In this document: positions 47,153-53,773 of the stretch, piece after piece
How the letters are laid out: each line of letters starts with the position of its first letter
Position numbering within the stretch: position 1 is the first letter of the stretch
NCBI GenBank assembly: GCA_047602125.1
Contig: JASGIB010000001.1
Span: 992,001-1,056,000, forward strand
Length of the DNA: 64,000 bases
Source of the DNA: Pseudoluteimonas sp047602125
GTDB taxonomy: Bacteria; Pseudomonadota; Gammaproteobacteria; Xanthomonadales; Xanthomonadaceae
Direction of reading: 5' to 3'
The notes under the pieces: model-generated
Seen by the model: the letters and a program-made list of their open reading frames with translations, nothing else
Databases searched by the model: none
Told to the model about the DNA's origin: nothing
Translations under genes and position numbers: made by a program

Positions 47153-47890
47153 TCAGTCGTCGCCCTGGAACGCGCCTTCGCGGAAGGTGAGGACCAGGGT
47201 GTCGCGGAAACCGTATTCGTCGAGCGGCTGGATCGGCGTGGTCTCGTGGATCATGCGCGCATCGTCGAGCAGCAGCATCGACCAGGGTTCGGCCAGGGTG
47301 AAGCGCTGGCCCCACGGCCCTGCGGCTTCGAACACCCGGGTTTCGCCGCCCTTGATGCCCTCGCGCCCGACCAGGACCACGGCGACGAAATCCACGCCGT
47401 CGCGGTGCGCGCCTTCGGGCGTGGGCCGGCCGAGGCCGTCGCTGGTATCGATGCGGAACTGGTGCGCCTCGATGCACCAGCGCGATGCGGGATGGAGCAG
47501 CGAACAGGCTTGGGCCAAGCCCGACAGCAACTGCGTCCATGCAGGATTCGCGACGACCGCCGGATCGATCGGCTGGAACCAGCGGCGCATGCCGCCATGC
47601 AGCGCGTTGTAGTCCAGCGACTGCCAGTGCGCGCGATGCGGTACCTGCGCGAGCCCTTCGTGTTCGAACACGAAGCAGGAATGCCGGCGGCGGCGATAAC
47701 GGCCGCCATCCTTGAGGTATTCGTCGGGCGGCAGGTCGTCCCATGACGGCTTCAGCGCGTCGAGCGCGGCGAGGCCGCAGCCGGTCAGTTCCGCGAGTCC
47801 CGAGGCAGCCAGCACCGCATCGCCCTGCATGCGCATACGCTCGGGCAGTTCGGCGGCATCGATGCTGGGGGGCGGGAAGTTCGCGGTCAT
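47153..47890 (-). CDS. 2OG-Fe(II) dioxygenase family protein
   Basis: 245 residues. The likely iron ligands are in EGAHRDGVDFVAV (H-x-D, about 165) and ARMIHETTPI (distal His, about 218), with Arg in RDTLVLTFR for 2-oxoglutarate. This pattern matches the 2OG-Fe dioxygenase family that includes amino-acid hydroxylases (PF10014-like). It lies upstream of fahA-maiA on the same strand, 43 bases away, so it may share the operon. A free amino acid is a possible substrate; unproven. Confidence 0.8.
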   Translation of the reverse strand: MTANFPPPSIDAAELPERMRMQGDAVLAASGLAELTGCGLAALDALKPSWDDLPPDEYLKDGGRYRRRRHSCFVFEHEGLAQVPHRAHWQSLDYNALHGGMRRWFQPIDPAVVANPAWTQLLSGLAQACSLLHPASRWCIEAHQFRIDTSDGLGRPTPEGAHRDGVDFVAVVLVGREGIKGGETRVFEAAGPWGQRFTLAEPWSMLLLDDARMIHETTPIQPLDEYGFRDTLVLTFREGAFQGDD

Positions 47891-47914
47891 GCGCAATCGC
47901 CGGCTGGGAAAAGC

Positions 47915-47938
47915 AAAAGCCCGCCGAAGCGGGCTTTT
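47915..47938 (-). terminator. Rho-independent terminator of tRNA-Gln
   Basis: A ten-base perfect stem (47915-47924 with 47929-47938) with a tetraloop sits a few bases after the tRNA CCA end. On the minus strand the stem ends in TTTT. It separates the tRNA from the dioxygenase gene that follows. Confidence 0.8.
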
Positions 47939-47945
47939 GGCGGGA

Positions 47946-48020
47946 TGGCAGCCCCGGATGGATTCGAACCACCGAATGCCTGAGTCAGAGTCAGGTGCCT
48001 TACCGCTTGGCGACGGGGCT
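47946..48020 (-). tRNA. tRNA-Gln (anticodon CTG)
   Basis: 75 bases with encoded CCA. Acceptor stem AGCCCCG pairs with CGGGGCT, discriminator G. The D loop holds AAGCGGTAAGG. The anticodon stem CCTGA/TCAGG encloses CTCTGAC, so the anticodon is CTG, reading CAG. The T arm has GGTTCGAATCC. It lies downstream of rpsI on the same strand and has its own terminator. No integrase or att-like repeat is seen beside it. Confidence 0.93.
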
Positions 48021-48068
48021 ATGGAACCGATTCTAACGCCGGTGCGCGAACACCGGCGTGGAAAGCGA

Positions 48069-48462
48069 TTAACGCTTGGAGAACTGGGTGGCGCGACGGG
48101 CCTTGTGCAGACCCATCTTCTTGCGCTCGACCTCGCGCGCATCGCGGGTCATGAACCCGGCCTTGCGCAGTTCCGACTTGAGCGATTCGTCGTACTCGAC
48201 CAACGCGCGGGCGATGCCGAGGCGGATCGCACCGGCCTGGCCGGTGGTGCCGCCGCCAGCGGCGGTGACCACGACGTTCGAACTTGTCCGTGTTCTTGGT
48301 CAGCTCGAGCGGCTGGCGCACGATCATGCGCGCGGTCTCGCGGCCGAAGAACTCGTCCAGCGGACGTTCGTTGATGGTGATGTTGCCGCTGCCCTTGCGC
48401 AGGAACACGCGCGCGGTGGAGGACTTGCGGCGGCCGGTGCCGTAATTCTGGGTAATCGCCAT
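48069..48462 (-). pseudogene. rpsI: 30S ribosomal protein S9, interrupted by a single-base frameshift
   Basis: The first 61 codons (MAITQNYGTGRRKSSTARVF onward to NTDKF) are normal S9. At about 48277-48282 the frame breaks: the coding strand reads TTCGAACGTCGTG where TTCGACGTCGTG would restore D-V-V-V-T. The second part, AAGGGTTGQAGAIRLGIARAL to the invariant end ATQFSKR, is intact in the other frame. Total length is 394 bases, exactly one more than 130 codons plus stop. Since S9 is essential, a sequencing or assembly error is the likeliest cause. It is downstream of rplM in the usual operon. Confidence 0.93.
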
Positions 48463-48464
48463 GG

Positions 48465-48893
48465 TCAGATGTCCAGCTTCTGCGGCTGCTGAGCAGCGTG
48501 CGGGTGTTCGGAGCCCTTGTAGACCTTGAGCTTGCGGTACATCGCGCGGCCCAGCGGGTTCTTCGGCAGCATGCCCTTGACCGCGGTCTCGAGCACGCGC
48601 TCGGGATGGCGCTCCAGCGCTTGGGCCAGGGTTTCGGTCTTGAGGTTGCCGATGTAGCCGGTGAAGCGGTGGTACTGCTTGTCGGCCAGCTTGTTGCCGG
48701 TCACGGCGATCTTCTCGGCGTTGACCACCACGAGGTAGTCGCCGGTATCGACGTGCGGGGTGTAGACGGGCTTGTGCTTGCCGCGGAGGCGGCGCGCGAG
48801 CTCGACGGCGAGGCGGCCCAGGGTCTTGCCCTCGGCATCGACGAGGTACCAGTCGCGCTGGACGGTCTCGTTCTTGGCGGTGAAAGTCTTCAT
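48465..48893 (-). CDS. rplM: 50S ribosomal protein L13
   Basis: 142 residues, the standard length. DWYLVDAEGKTLGRLAVELA, KPVYTPHVDTGDYLVVVNAEK, YHRFTGYIGNLK and GMLPKNPLGRAMYRKLKVY are all conserved L13 segments. It starts the rplM-rpsI operon, with two bases before the rpsI ATG. It is divergent from coq7. Confidence 0.97.
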   Translation of the reverse strand: MKTFTAKNETVQRDWYLVDAEGKTLGRLAVELARRLRGKHKPVYTPHVDTGDYLVVVNAEKIAVTGNKLADKQYHRFTGYIGNLKTETLAQALERHPERVLETAVKGMLPKNPLGRAMYRKLKVYKGSEHPHAAQQPQKLDI

Positions 48894-49026
48894 CTCGGAC
48901 TCGGATGGCGGGTTACATGGTCGGGCTGGTTCCGGAAAACCGGAACTTCACCACGCGTTTGGCGGAGCAAAGAGGCGGAATGATAGCGACCGGCCCGACC
49001 CGCCGCAAGCCGGCCCCCGCCCCGGC

Positions 49027-49032
49027 TAGAAT
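49027..49032 (+). promoter_or_regulatory. -10 box of coq7, implying a leaderless transcript
   Basis: TAGAAT lies exactly six bases before the coq7 ATG, so transcription would start at or next to the A of ATG. No ribosome binding site is present upstream. The -35 region is weak. Confidence 0.45.
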
Positions 49033-49038
49033 GCGGCC

Positions 49039-49683
49039 ATGCCCATCGCCCGCGTCTTCGATCCAATCGACCGCCTGCTGATCGAGGCCCAGCGCGCGCT
49101 GGACAGCATCGCCGGCCAGCCCGTGGCCGGGCGTCCGAACCCGGCCGGCGATACCGCCGAGGTGGTGCTGGAGGAACTCGAACGCCGCCATGCCGCCGGC
49201 CTGATGCGGATCAACCACGTCGGCGAGGTCTGCGCCCAGGCCCTGTACAGCGGCCAGGCCGCGGTCGCCCGCGATCCGGCGACCCGCACCGACCTGCTCG
49301 CCGCCGCGGCCGAGGAAACCGACCACCTCGCCTGGTGCGCGGACCGCCTGCGCGAACTCGACAGCCGGCCGAGCCTGCTGAATCCGTTGTGGTACGCCGG
49401 CAGCTTCGCCATCGGCGCGCTGGCCGGATTGCGCGGCGACGGCTGGAACCTCGGCTTCGTGGTCGAGACCGAACGCCAGGTCGAGGCGCACCTGGGCGAA
49501 CACCTCGAATCCCTGCCCGAAGCCGACCAGCGCAGCCGCGCGATCCTGCGGGTGATGAAGGACGACGAGGCCCGCCACGCGGAGCATGCCGAACACGCCG
49601 GCGCGAAGCCGCTTCCCCCGCCGATCCCGTCGGTCATGGCCGCGGCGTCGAAGCTGATGAAGGCGGTCGCGTACCGGATCTGA
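49039..49683 (+). CDS. coq7: 2-polyprenyl-3-methyl-6-methoxy-1,4-benzoquinone monooxygenase (Coq7)
   Basis: 214 residues. The di-iron ligands are in RINHVGEVCAQALY (about 55-68), AAEETDHLAWC and, near the end, MKDDEARHAEHAEHAG. This is the ferritin-like Coq7/UbiF type that adds the last hydroxyl in ubiquinone synthesis at the inner membrane. It supplies the quinone used by ETF-QO in this window. It stands alone. A TAGAAT six bases before the ATG suggests a leaderless mRNA. Confidence 0.95.
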   Translation: MPIARVFDPIDRLLIEAQRALDSIAGQPVAGRPNPAGDTAEVVLEELERRHAAGLMRINHVGEVCAQALYSGQAAVARDPATRTDLLAAAAEETDHLAWCADRLRELDSRPSLLNPLWYAGSFAIGALAGLRGDGWNLGFVVETERQVEAHLGEHLESLPEADQRSRAILRVMKDDEARHAEHAEHAGAKPLPPPIPSVMAAASKLMKAVAYRI

Positions 49684-49695
49684 CGGCGCGCAATG

Positions 49696-49716
49696 AAAAA
49701 GCCGGCTCGCGCCGGC
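49696..49716 (-). terminator. Rho-independent terminator of speD
   Basis: GCCGGC (49701-49706) pairs with GCCGGC (49711-49716) around TCGC. On the minus strand the stem is followed by TTTTT, so it terminates speD. It lies 12 bases from the coq7 stop and could also affect that transcript. Confidence 0.7.
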
Positions 49717-49718
49717 TT

Positions 49719-49768
49719 CGCCCCTCATCCGCCTTCGGCACCTTCTCCCCGCAAGCGGGGAGAGGGGA
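49719..49768. repeat. Dispersed palindromic repeat between coq7 and speD
   Basis: CGCCCCTCATCCGCCTTCGG followed by a perfect hairpin CTCCCCGC AA GCGGGGAG (49745-49762). From general knowledge, sequences of this kind recur between genes in Xanthomonadaceae and other proteobacteria. It is short and non-coding. Only one copy is in the window. Confidence 0.55.
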
Positions 49769-49775
49769 AAGCGCA

Positions 49776-50567
49776 TCAATCGACCAGGTTGCGGCCGTGG
49801 TACAGCTCTTCGATCTCGCGCTTCAGCCGCGCCTCGATCTTCATCCGTTCCTTGAACGAGAGGTTCTTGGCCTTCTCCTCGAACAGGTAAGTGTCGAGGT
49901 CGAATTCCTTGAGGTGCATCTTCGTGTGGAACAGGTTTTCCTGGTACACGTTGACGTCGATCATCTCGTAGCGCGAACGGATGTTCTTGGCCAGGTAGTC
50001 CTGGATCGAATTGATCTTGTGGTCGATGTAGTGCTTGGTGCCCTTGATGTCGCGGGTGAAGCCGCGCACGCGGTAGTCCATCACCACGATGTCGCTTTCC
50101 AGCGATTCGATCAGGTAGTTCAGCGCCTTCAGCGGCGAGATCACGCCGCAGGTCGACACGTCGATGTCGGCGCGGAAGGTGGCGATGCCGTTGTCCGGGT
50201 GCGTTTCCGGATAGGTGTGCACGGTGATGTGCGACTTGTCGAGGTGGGCGACGACGGCGTCGGAGATCACGCCCTTGGCGTCGGCCTTGTCGATCACCGG
50301 CTGCTCGGAGATCAGGATCGTCACCGACGCGCCCTGCGGATCGTAGTCCTGGCGCGCGATGTTGAGGATGTTCGCGCCGATGATCTCCGCCACGTCGGTG
50401 AGGATCTGGGTCAGGCGGTCGGCGTTGTATTCCTCGTCGATGTACTCGATGTAGCGCCTGCGCTCGTCCTCGGACGCGGCGTAGCACACGTCGTAGATGT
50501 TGAACGACAGCGACTTGGTGAGGTTGTTGAAGCCCTGGAGCTTCAGGCGCGGAAGCGGCTTGACCAC
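49776..50567 (-). CDS. speD: S-adenosylmethionine decarboxylase proenzyme
   Basis: 263 residues, the length of the E. coli-type enzyme. The self-cleavage site is at Lys-Ser in LDKSHITVHTYPE, with the new serine becoming the pyruvoyl group. DVSTCGVISPLKALNYLIES and DYRVRGFTRDIKGTKHYIDH follow as in E. coli SpeD. It makes decarboxylated AdoMet for spermidine. It is divergent from clp, an arrangement kept in Xanthomonas. A TATAAT promoter lies upstream. Confidence 0.96.
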   Translation of the reverse strand: MVKPLPRLKLQGFNNLTKSLSFNIYDVCYAASEDERRRYIEYIDEEYNADRLTQILTDVAEIIGANILNIARQDYDPQGASVTILISEQPVIDKADAKGVISDAVVAHLDKSHITVHTYPETHPDNGIATFRADIDVSTCGVISPLKALNYLIESLESDIVVMDYRVRGFTRDIKGTKHYIDHKINSIQDYLAKNIRSRYEMIDVNVYQENLFHTKMHLKEFDLDTYLFEEKAKNLSFKERMKIEARLKREIEELYHGRNLVD

Positions 50568-50599
50568 GATGGTGTTCCCGGCCCGGAGGAAGGGCGCCG

Positions 50600-50628
50600 A
50601 TTATAGGGTCGGTCATGCGGCAAAGCAG
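50600..50628 (-). promoter_or_regulatory. Promoter of speD
   Basis: On the minus strand a perfect TATAAT (50600-50605) follows CTGCTT (50623-50628) by 17 bases. The -35 match is partial. Transcription would start about 26 bases before the ATG. Confidence 0.6.
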
Positions 50629-50689
50629 CATCCGGCGGACCGTGGGGCCGCCGTGCGCGAACCGTTTGCCGGCTGCCACATGAACGGCT

Positions 50690-50695
50690 TACCCT
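50690..50695 (+). promoter_or_regulatory. Possible -10 box of clp, implying a leaderless transcript
   Basis: TACCCT lies six bases before the clp ATG, the same spacing seen at coq7 and at the trp leader. The hexamer is weak and there is no clear ribosome binding site. Low certainty. Confidence 0.25.
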
Positions 50696-50701
50696 TGTGA
50701 C

Positions 50702-51397
50702 ATGGCTCACACTTCCTTCCCGGCCGTCGCTGGCGTCCCGCCGCGCCGTCCCGCGCACCCGCTCGCGCCCGATGCCGCGGCCATCGACCGCTTCCTGGCG
50801 CACTGCCACCGTCGCCGCTATCCCACGCGCACCAGCGTGTTCATGCCCGGCGATCCGGCCGGAACCCTCTACTACGTGGTGCGCGGCTCGGTCAGCATCC
50901 TCACCGAGGAGGAGGATGGCCGCGAACTGGTGCTCGGCTACTTCGGTGCCGGCGAGTTCGTCGGCGAGATGGGATTGTTCATCGAAACCGACCGCCGCGA
51001 GGTGCAATTGCGCACCCGCACCGAATGCGAACTGGCGGAAATCGGCTACGAACGCCTGTACCAGTTGCTTGGCGGCCCGCTCGCCACCGACGCCACCGGC
51101 CTGGTCTATGCCATCGGCGCGCAGTTGTCGCGGCGCCTGCTCGATACCAGCCGCAAGGCCGGCCGCCTCGCCTTCCTCGACGTCAGCGACCGCATCGAGC
51201 GCACCCTGCACGACCTTGCCCGCGAACCGGAGGCGATGAGCCATCCGCAGGGCACCCAGCTCAAGGTCTCGCGCCAGGAGCTGGCGCGGCTGGTCGGCTG
51301 CTCGCGCGAGATGGCCGGGCGCGTGCTGAAGAAACTGCAGATCGACGGCAAGCTGCACGCACGCGGCAAGACCGTCGTGCTGTACGGCACCCGCTGA
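50702..51397 (+). CDS. clp: CRP/FNR-family global regulator Clp
   Basis: 231 residues. The cyclic-nucleotide-binding domain (about 45-140) contains GDPAGTLYYVVRGSVSIL and GYFGAGEFVGEMGLFIE. A dimerisation helix follows, then the winged helix-turn-helix VSRQELARLVGCSREMAGRV (about 190-209), and the protein ends LHARGKTVVLYGTR. The whole length matches Xanthomonas Clp, where c-di-GMP releases the protein from DNA and thus controls extracellular enzymes and polysaccharide. It could regulate glycan genes in this window. The GNAT gene follows seven bases later. Confidence 0.95.
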   Translation: MAHTSFPAVAGVPPRRPAHPLAPDAAAIDRFLAHCHRRRYPTRTSVFMPGDPAGTLYYVVRGSVSILTEEEDGRELVLGYFGAGEFVGEMGLFIETDRREVQLRTRTECELAEIGYERLYQLLGGPLATDATGLVYAIGAQLSRRLLDTSRKAGRLAFLDVSDRIERTLHDLAREPEAMSHPQGTQLKVSRQELARLVGCSREMAGRVLKKLQIDGKLHARGKTVVLYGTR

Positions 51398-51404
51398 ACG
51401 ACGC

Positions 51405-51863
51405 ATGGGCGCGCAGGAGCCGCTAGTAGGCCTCGACTTGCGCAATGCCTCGCCCGCGGACGCCGACGACGTCGCCGCGCTGCTGCAGGCGCTGGGTTAT
51501 CCCTGCGATACCGACGACGCGATGGAGCGCATCGCGAACATCATCGACAACGATCGCCAGGCGCTGGTGCTCGCGCGCAACGCCGGCGCGGTATGCGGGC
51601 TGATCGCGCTGGACTTCATGTACTACCTGCCGCTGGGCACGACGACCTGCCGCATCACCGCGATGGTGGTCACGCCCGAGGCGCAGGGCCGCGGCGTCGG
51701 CCGGCAATTGCTGCGCGAAGCCGAACGCCGGGCACGCACCGGCGGCGCGGCGCGGCTCGAGATCACCAGCGGTTCGCAACGCACCGACGCGCACGCCTTC
51801 TACAAGGCTTGCGGCTACGGCGACGGCACCGTGCGCTTCGTCAAGGCGCTGCTCAACGCCTGA
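51405..51863 (+). CDS. GNAT family N-acetyltransferase
   Basis: 152 residues. The acetyl-CoA loop is TPEAQGRGVGRQLLREAER (about 87-105), followed by SGSQRTDAHAFYKACGY, the usual ending of GNAT domains. The start lies seven bases after clp, so it is probably in the same transcript. The substrate is unknown. It is convergent with the HAD gene, nine bases away. Confidence 0.88.
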   Translation: MGAQEPLVGLDLRNASPADADDVAALLQALGYPCDTDDAMERIANIIDNDRQALVLARNAGAVCGLIALDFMYYLPLGTTTCRITAMVVTPEAQGRGVGRQLLREAERRARTGGAARLEITSGSQRTDAHAFYKACGYGDGTVRFVKALLNA

Positions 51864-51872
51864 ACCGCGGCA

Positions 51873-52619
51873 TCACGCGGCGCTGGCCACCGCCTCCCCG
51901 CCGCGCCCCGGGCAACCCCAGTTGAGGATCGGCGTGCCCGCGGGCAACACGCGCCGGAACATCGCGATGCGCGATTCCTTCGGGTTCACCACCACCGGAT
52001 GCGCGGCCGCCTGCAACAGCGGCAGGTCCGCGCTGCTGTCCGAATACGCGGCTTCCACCGATTGCACGAAACCGGCCTCGCGCAGCATCGTCATCTTCAT
52101 CGCGTGGTGGCAGTGGCGCAGCGCGCCGACCGCGCCGAACTTCGGGCCGACCAGCGTGCCGACCACCGGCACGCCTTCGTGCGCGACGAAGGCGAGGATC
52201 GCGCGCGCCAGCTCCGGCGGCGCGCCGGTCGCGACCACCACCCGGTCGCCGCGTTCACGGTGGTGGTGGAGCACGTCGAGCGCGACCGGCAGCAGGCGCG
52301 CCCGGATCGCATCCGCGTGCGTTTCGACATAACGATCGATCAGGTCGTCGAGGTCGCGGCGGCGGTGCAGGCCCACGGTGCCGATCCACACGAACACCGA
52401 AATCCCGGCGCGGCGCGTGGGCAGGAACGCGATCATCGGCCCGGCGACCGGCGCCGCCAGCACCGCGAGCAGGCGCCGCCACCAGCTGCGTTCGATCAGC
52501 CAGCGGAACAGGTGGCTGCCGGAATCGCCGTCGTACAACGTGTGGTCGAAATCGAACACGACCAGCGGCGCATCGGCGCGCGGTTCGGGGAAGTCCGGTC
52601 GAACATCGGGTGCATTCAT
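51873..52619 (-). CDS. HAD-superfamily phosphatase (subfamily IB)
   Basis: 248 residues. Motif I is VFDFDHTLYDGDSG (about 21-34), with the nucleophile and acid-base Asp. Motif II is VATGAPPELA, and YSDSSADLPLLQAAAHPVVVNP is motif III-IV. The cap is helical with a hydrophobic stretch (about 49-80) that may touch the membrane, as in PgpC. Related proteins act on phosphoserine or phosphatidylglycerophosphate. It overlaps the end of trpC by four bases, as the last gene of the trp-side operon. Confidence 0.85.
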   Translation of the reverse strand: MNAPDVRPDFPEPRADAPLVVFDFDHTLYDGDSGSHLFRWLIERSWWRRLLAVLAAPVAGPMIAFLPTRRAGISVFVWIGTVGLHRRRDLDDLIDRYVETHADAIRARLLPVALDVLHHHRERGDRVVVATGAPPELARAILAFVAHEGVPVVGTLVGPKFGAVGALRHCHHAMKMTMLREAGFVQSVEAAYSDSSADLPLLQAAAHPVVVNPKESRIAMFRRVLPAGTPILNWGCPGRGGEAVASAA

Positions 52620-53410
52620 GCCGCGAAGAATAGCCTTCGCAGCGCCGCGCCCGGATCGGTTTCGCGCATGAACGCCTCGCCGACGAGGAAGGAGTGGACG
52701 CCGGCGCTGCGCATCCGCAACACATCGGCGGGAGTAGCGATGCCGCTTTCGGTGACGAGCACGCGGTCGGCGGGGATCCTGCCTTTCAATGCCAGCGTGG
52801 TATCGAGCGAGACCCCGAACGTGCGCAGGTCGCGGTTGTTCACGCCGACCAGCGACAAGGGCAGGCGCAACACGCGCTCGAGTTCGGTGGCGTCGTGGAC
52901 CTCGGCCAGCACGTCCAGGCCGAGTTCGCCCGCGAGCGCGGCGAAACCGGCGAGCTCCGCGTCGTCGAGCGCGGCCGCGATCAGCAGCACCGCGTCGGCG
53001 CCGAGCGCGCGCGCTTCGTGCAGCTGGTAGGCGTCGACGACGAAATCCTTGCGTAGCACCGGCAGCGAACAGGCCGCGCGCGCCGCGACCAGGTCTTCGT
53101 CCGCGCCCTGGAAGAAATCGACATCGGTCAGCACCGACAGGCAGGCCGCGCCGCCGGCCTCGTAGCTACGCGCGATGGCCGCGGGATCGAAATCGGCGCG
53201 GATCACCCCTTTCGACGGGCTGGCCTTCTTGACCTCGGCGATCACCGCCGGCTCGCCGCGCGACATCCGCGCGCGCAACGCGGCGGCGAAACCGCGCGGC
53301 GCTGGCGCGGCGGCGATGCGCGATTGCAGTGCGGCGAGCGGGACGCGCGAACGGCGTTCGGCGACTTCGTCGCGCTTGCGGGCGAGGATCCGCGCGAGCA
53401 CGTCATGCAT
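52616..53410 (-). CDS. trpC: Indole-3-glycerol phosphate synthase
   Basis: 264 residues. PAVIAEVKKASPSKGVI (about 57-73), VLRKDFVVDAYQL, VGVNNRDLRTFGV and VTESGI are the conserved barrel strands with catalytic Lys and Glu residues. It closes the indole ring in tryptophan synthesis. It is monofunctional, without TrpF. The ATG at 53410 overlaps the end of the monooxygenase gene by eight bases. It is separated from trpD by the cyanophycin genes. Confidence 0.96.
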   Translation of the reverse strand: MHDVLARILARKRDEVAERRSRVPLAALQSRIAAAPAPRGFAAALRARMSRGEPAVIAEVKKASPSKGVIRADFDPAAIARSYEAGGAACLSVLTDVDFFQGADEDLVAARAACSLPVLRKDFVVDAYQLHEARALGADAVLLIAAALDDAELAGFAALAGELGLDVLAEVHDATELERVLRLPLSLVGVNNRDLRTFGVSLDTTLALKGRIPADRVLVTESGIATPADVLRMRSAGVHSFLVGEAFMRETDPGAALRRLFFAA

Positions 53411-53750
53411 CGCCGCGCTCCCGGCCGTAGGCGCGTTCGACCTTCGCCACCCGCACCTCGAAATGCCGGTACCAGGCCTCGCGACCGTGTTCGCGCACCT
53501 GCGCATGCTCGGCATGGCGCTTCCATGCGCGGATCGCCTCCTCGCTGGCCCAGTAGGACACGGTGATGCCGAAACCGTCCGCGCCGCGCGCGCTTTCGAC
53601 GCCGAGGTAACCCGGCTGCGCCGCGGCGAGTTCCAGCATGCGCATCGACGCGGCGTGGTACGCAGCTTCGTCGCCGTCTTCGCGGCGCGAGGAGAAGACC
53701 ACGGCGTAATACGGCGGCTGCGGCAGGCTTGCGAAACGATCGTCGTGCAT
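53403..53750 (-). CDS. Antibiotic biosynthesis monooxygenase (ABM) domain protein
   Basis: 115 residues with the ABM ferredoxin-like fold: YYAVVFSSRREDGDEAAY, then LELAAAQPGYLGVES and GITVSYWASEEAIRAWKRHAEH. Such small proteins are cofactor-free oxygenases or stress proteins. The start at MHDDRFASLP is chosen; an ATG at 53777 would overlap the upstream stop as ATGA and add nine residues. It lies between the Mur-ligase-like gene and trpC, overlapping trpC. Function here is not known. Confidence 0.85.
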   Translation of the reverse strand: MHDDRFASLPQPPYYAVVFSSRREDGDEAAYHAASMRMLELAAAQPGYLGVESARGADGFGITVSYWASEEAIRAWKRHAEHAQVREHGREAWYRHFEVRVAKVERAYGRERGDA

Positions 53751-53773
53751 GGCGGGACGCTCGCGGGGGAACG

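Noticed and set aside
47946..48020. tRNA-Gln as an integration site for a genomic island
   Set aside because: No integrase, no partial tRNA repeat and no change of gene content beside it; the neighbours are ordinary core genes.
48069..48272. Separate 67-residue gene on the minus strand
   Set aside because: It is the C-terminal half of ribosomal protein S9 in the shifted frame, so it was merged with the rpsI entry rather than called as a gene.
48270..48290. Programmed ribosomal frameshift in rpsI
   Set aside because: There is no slippery heptamer or downstream structure, and no known case in S9. A sequence error or true mutation is simpler.
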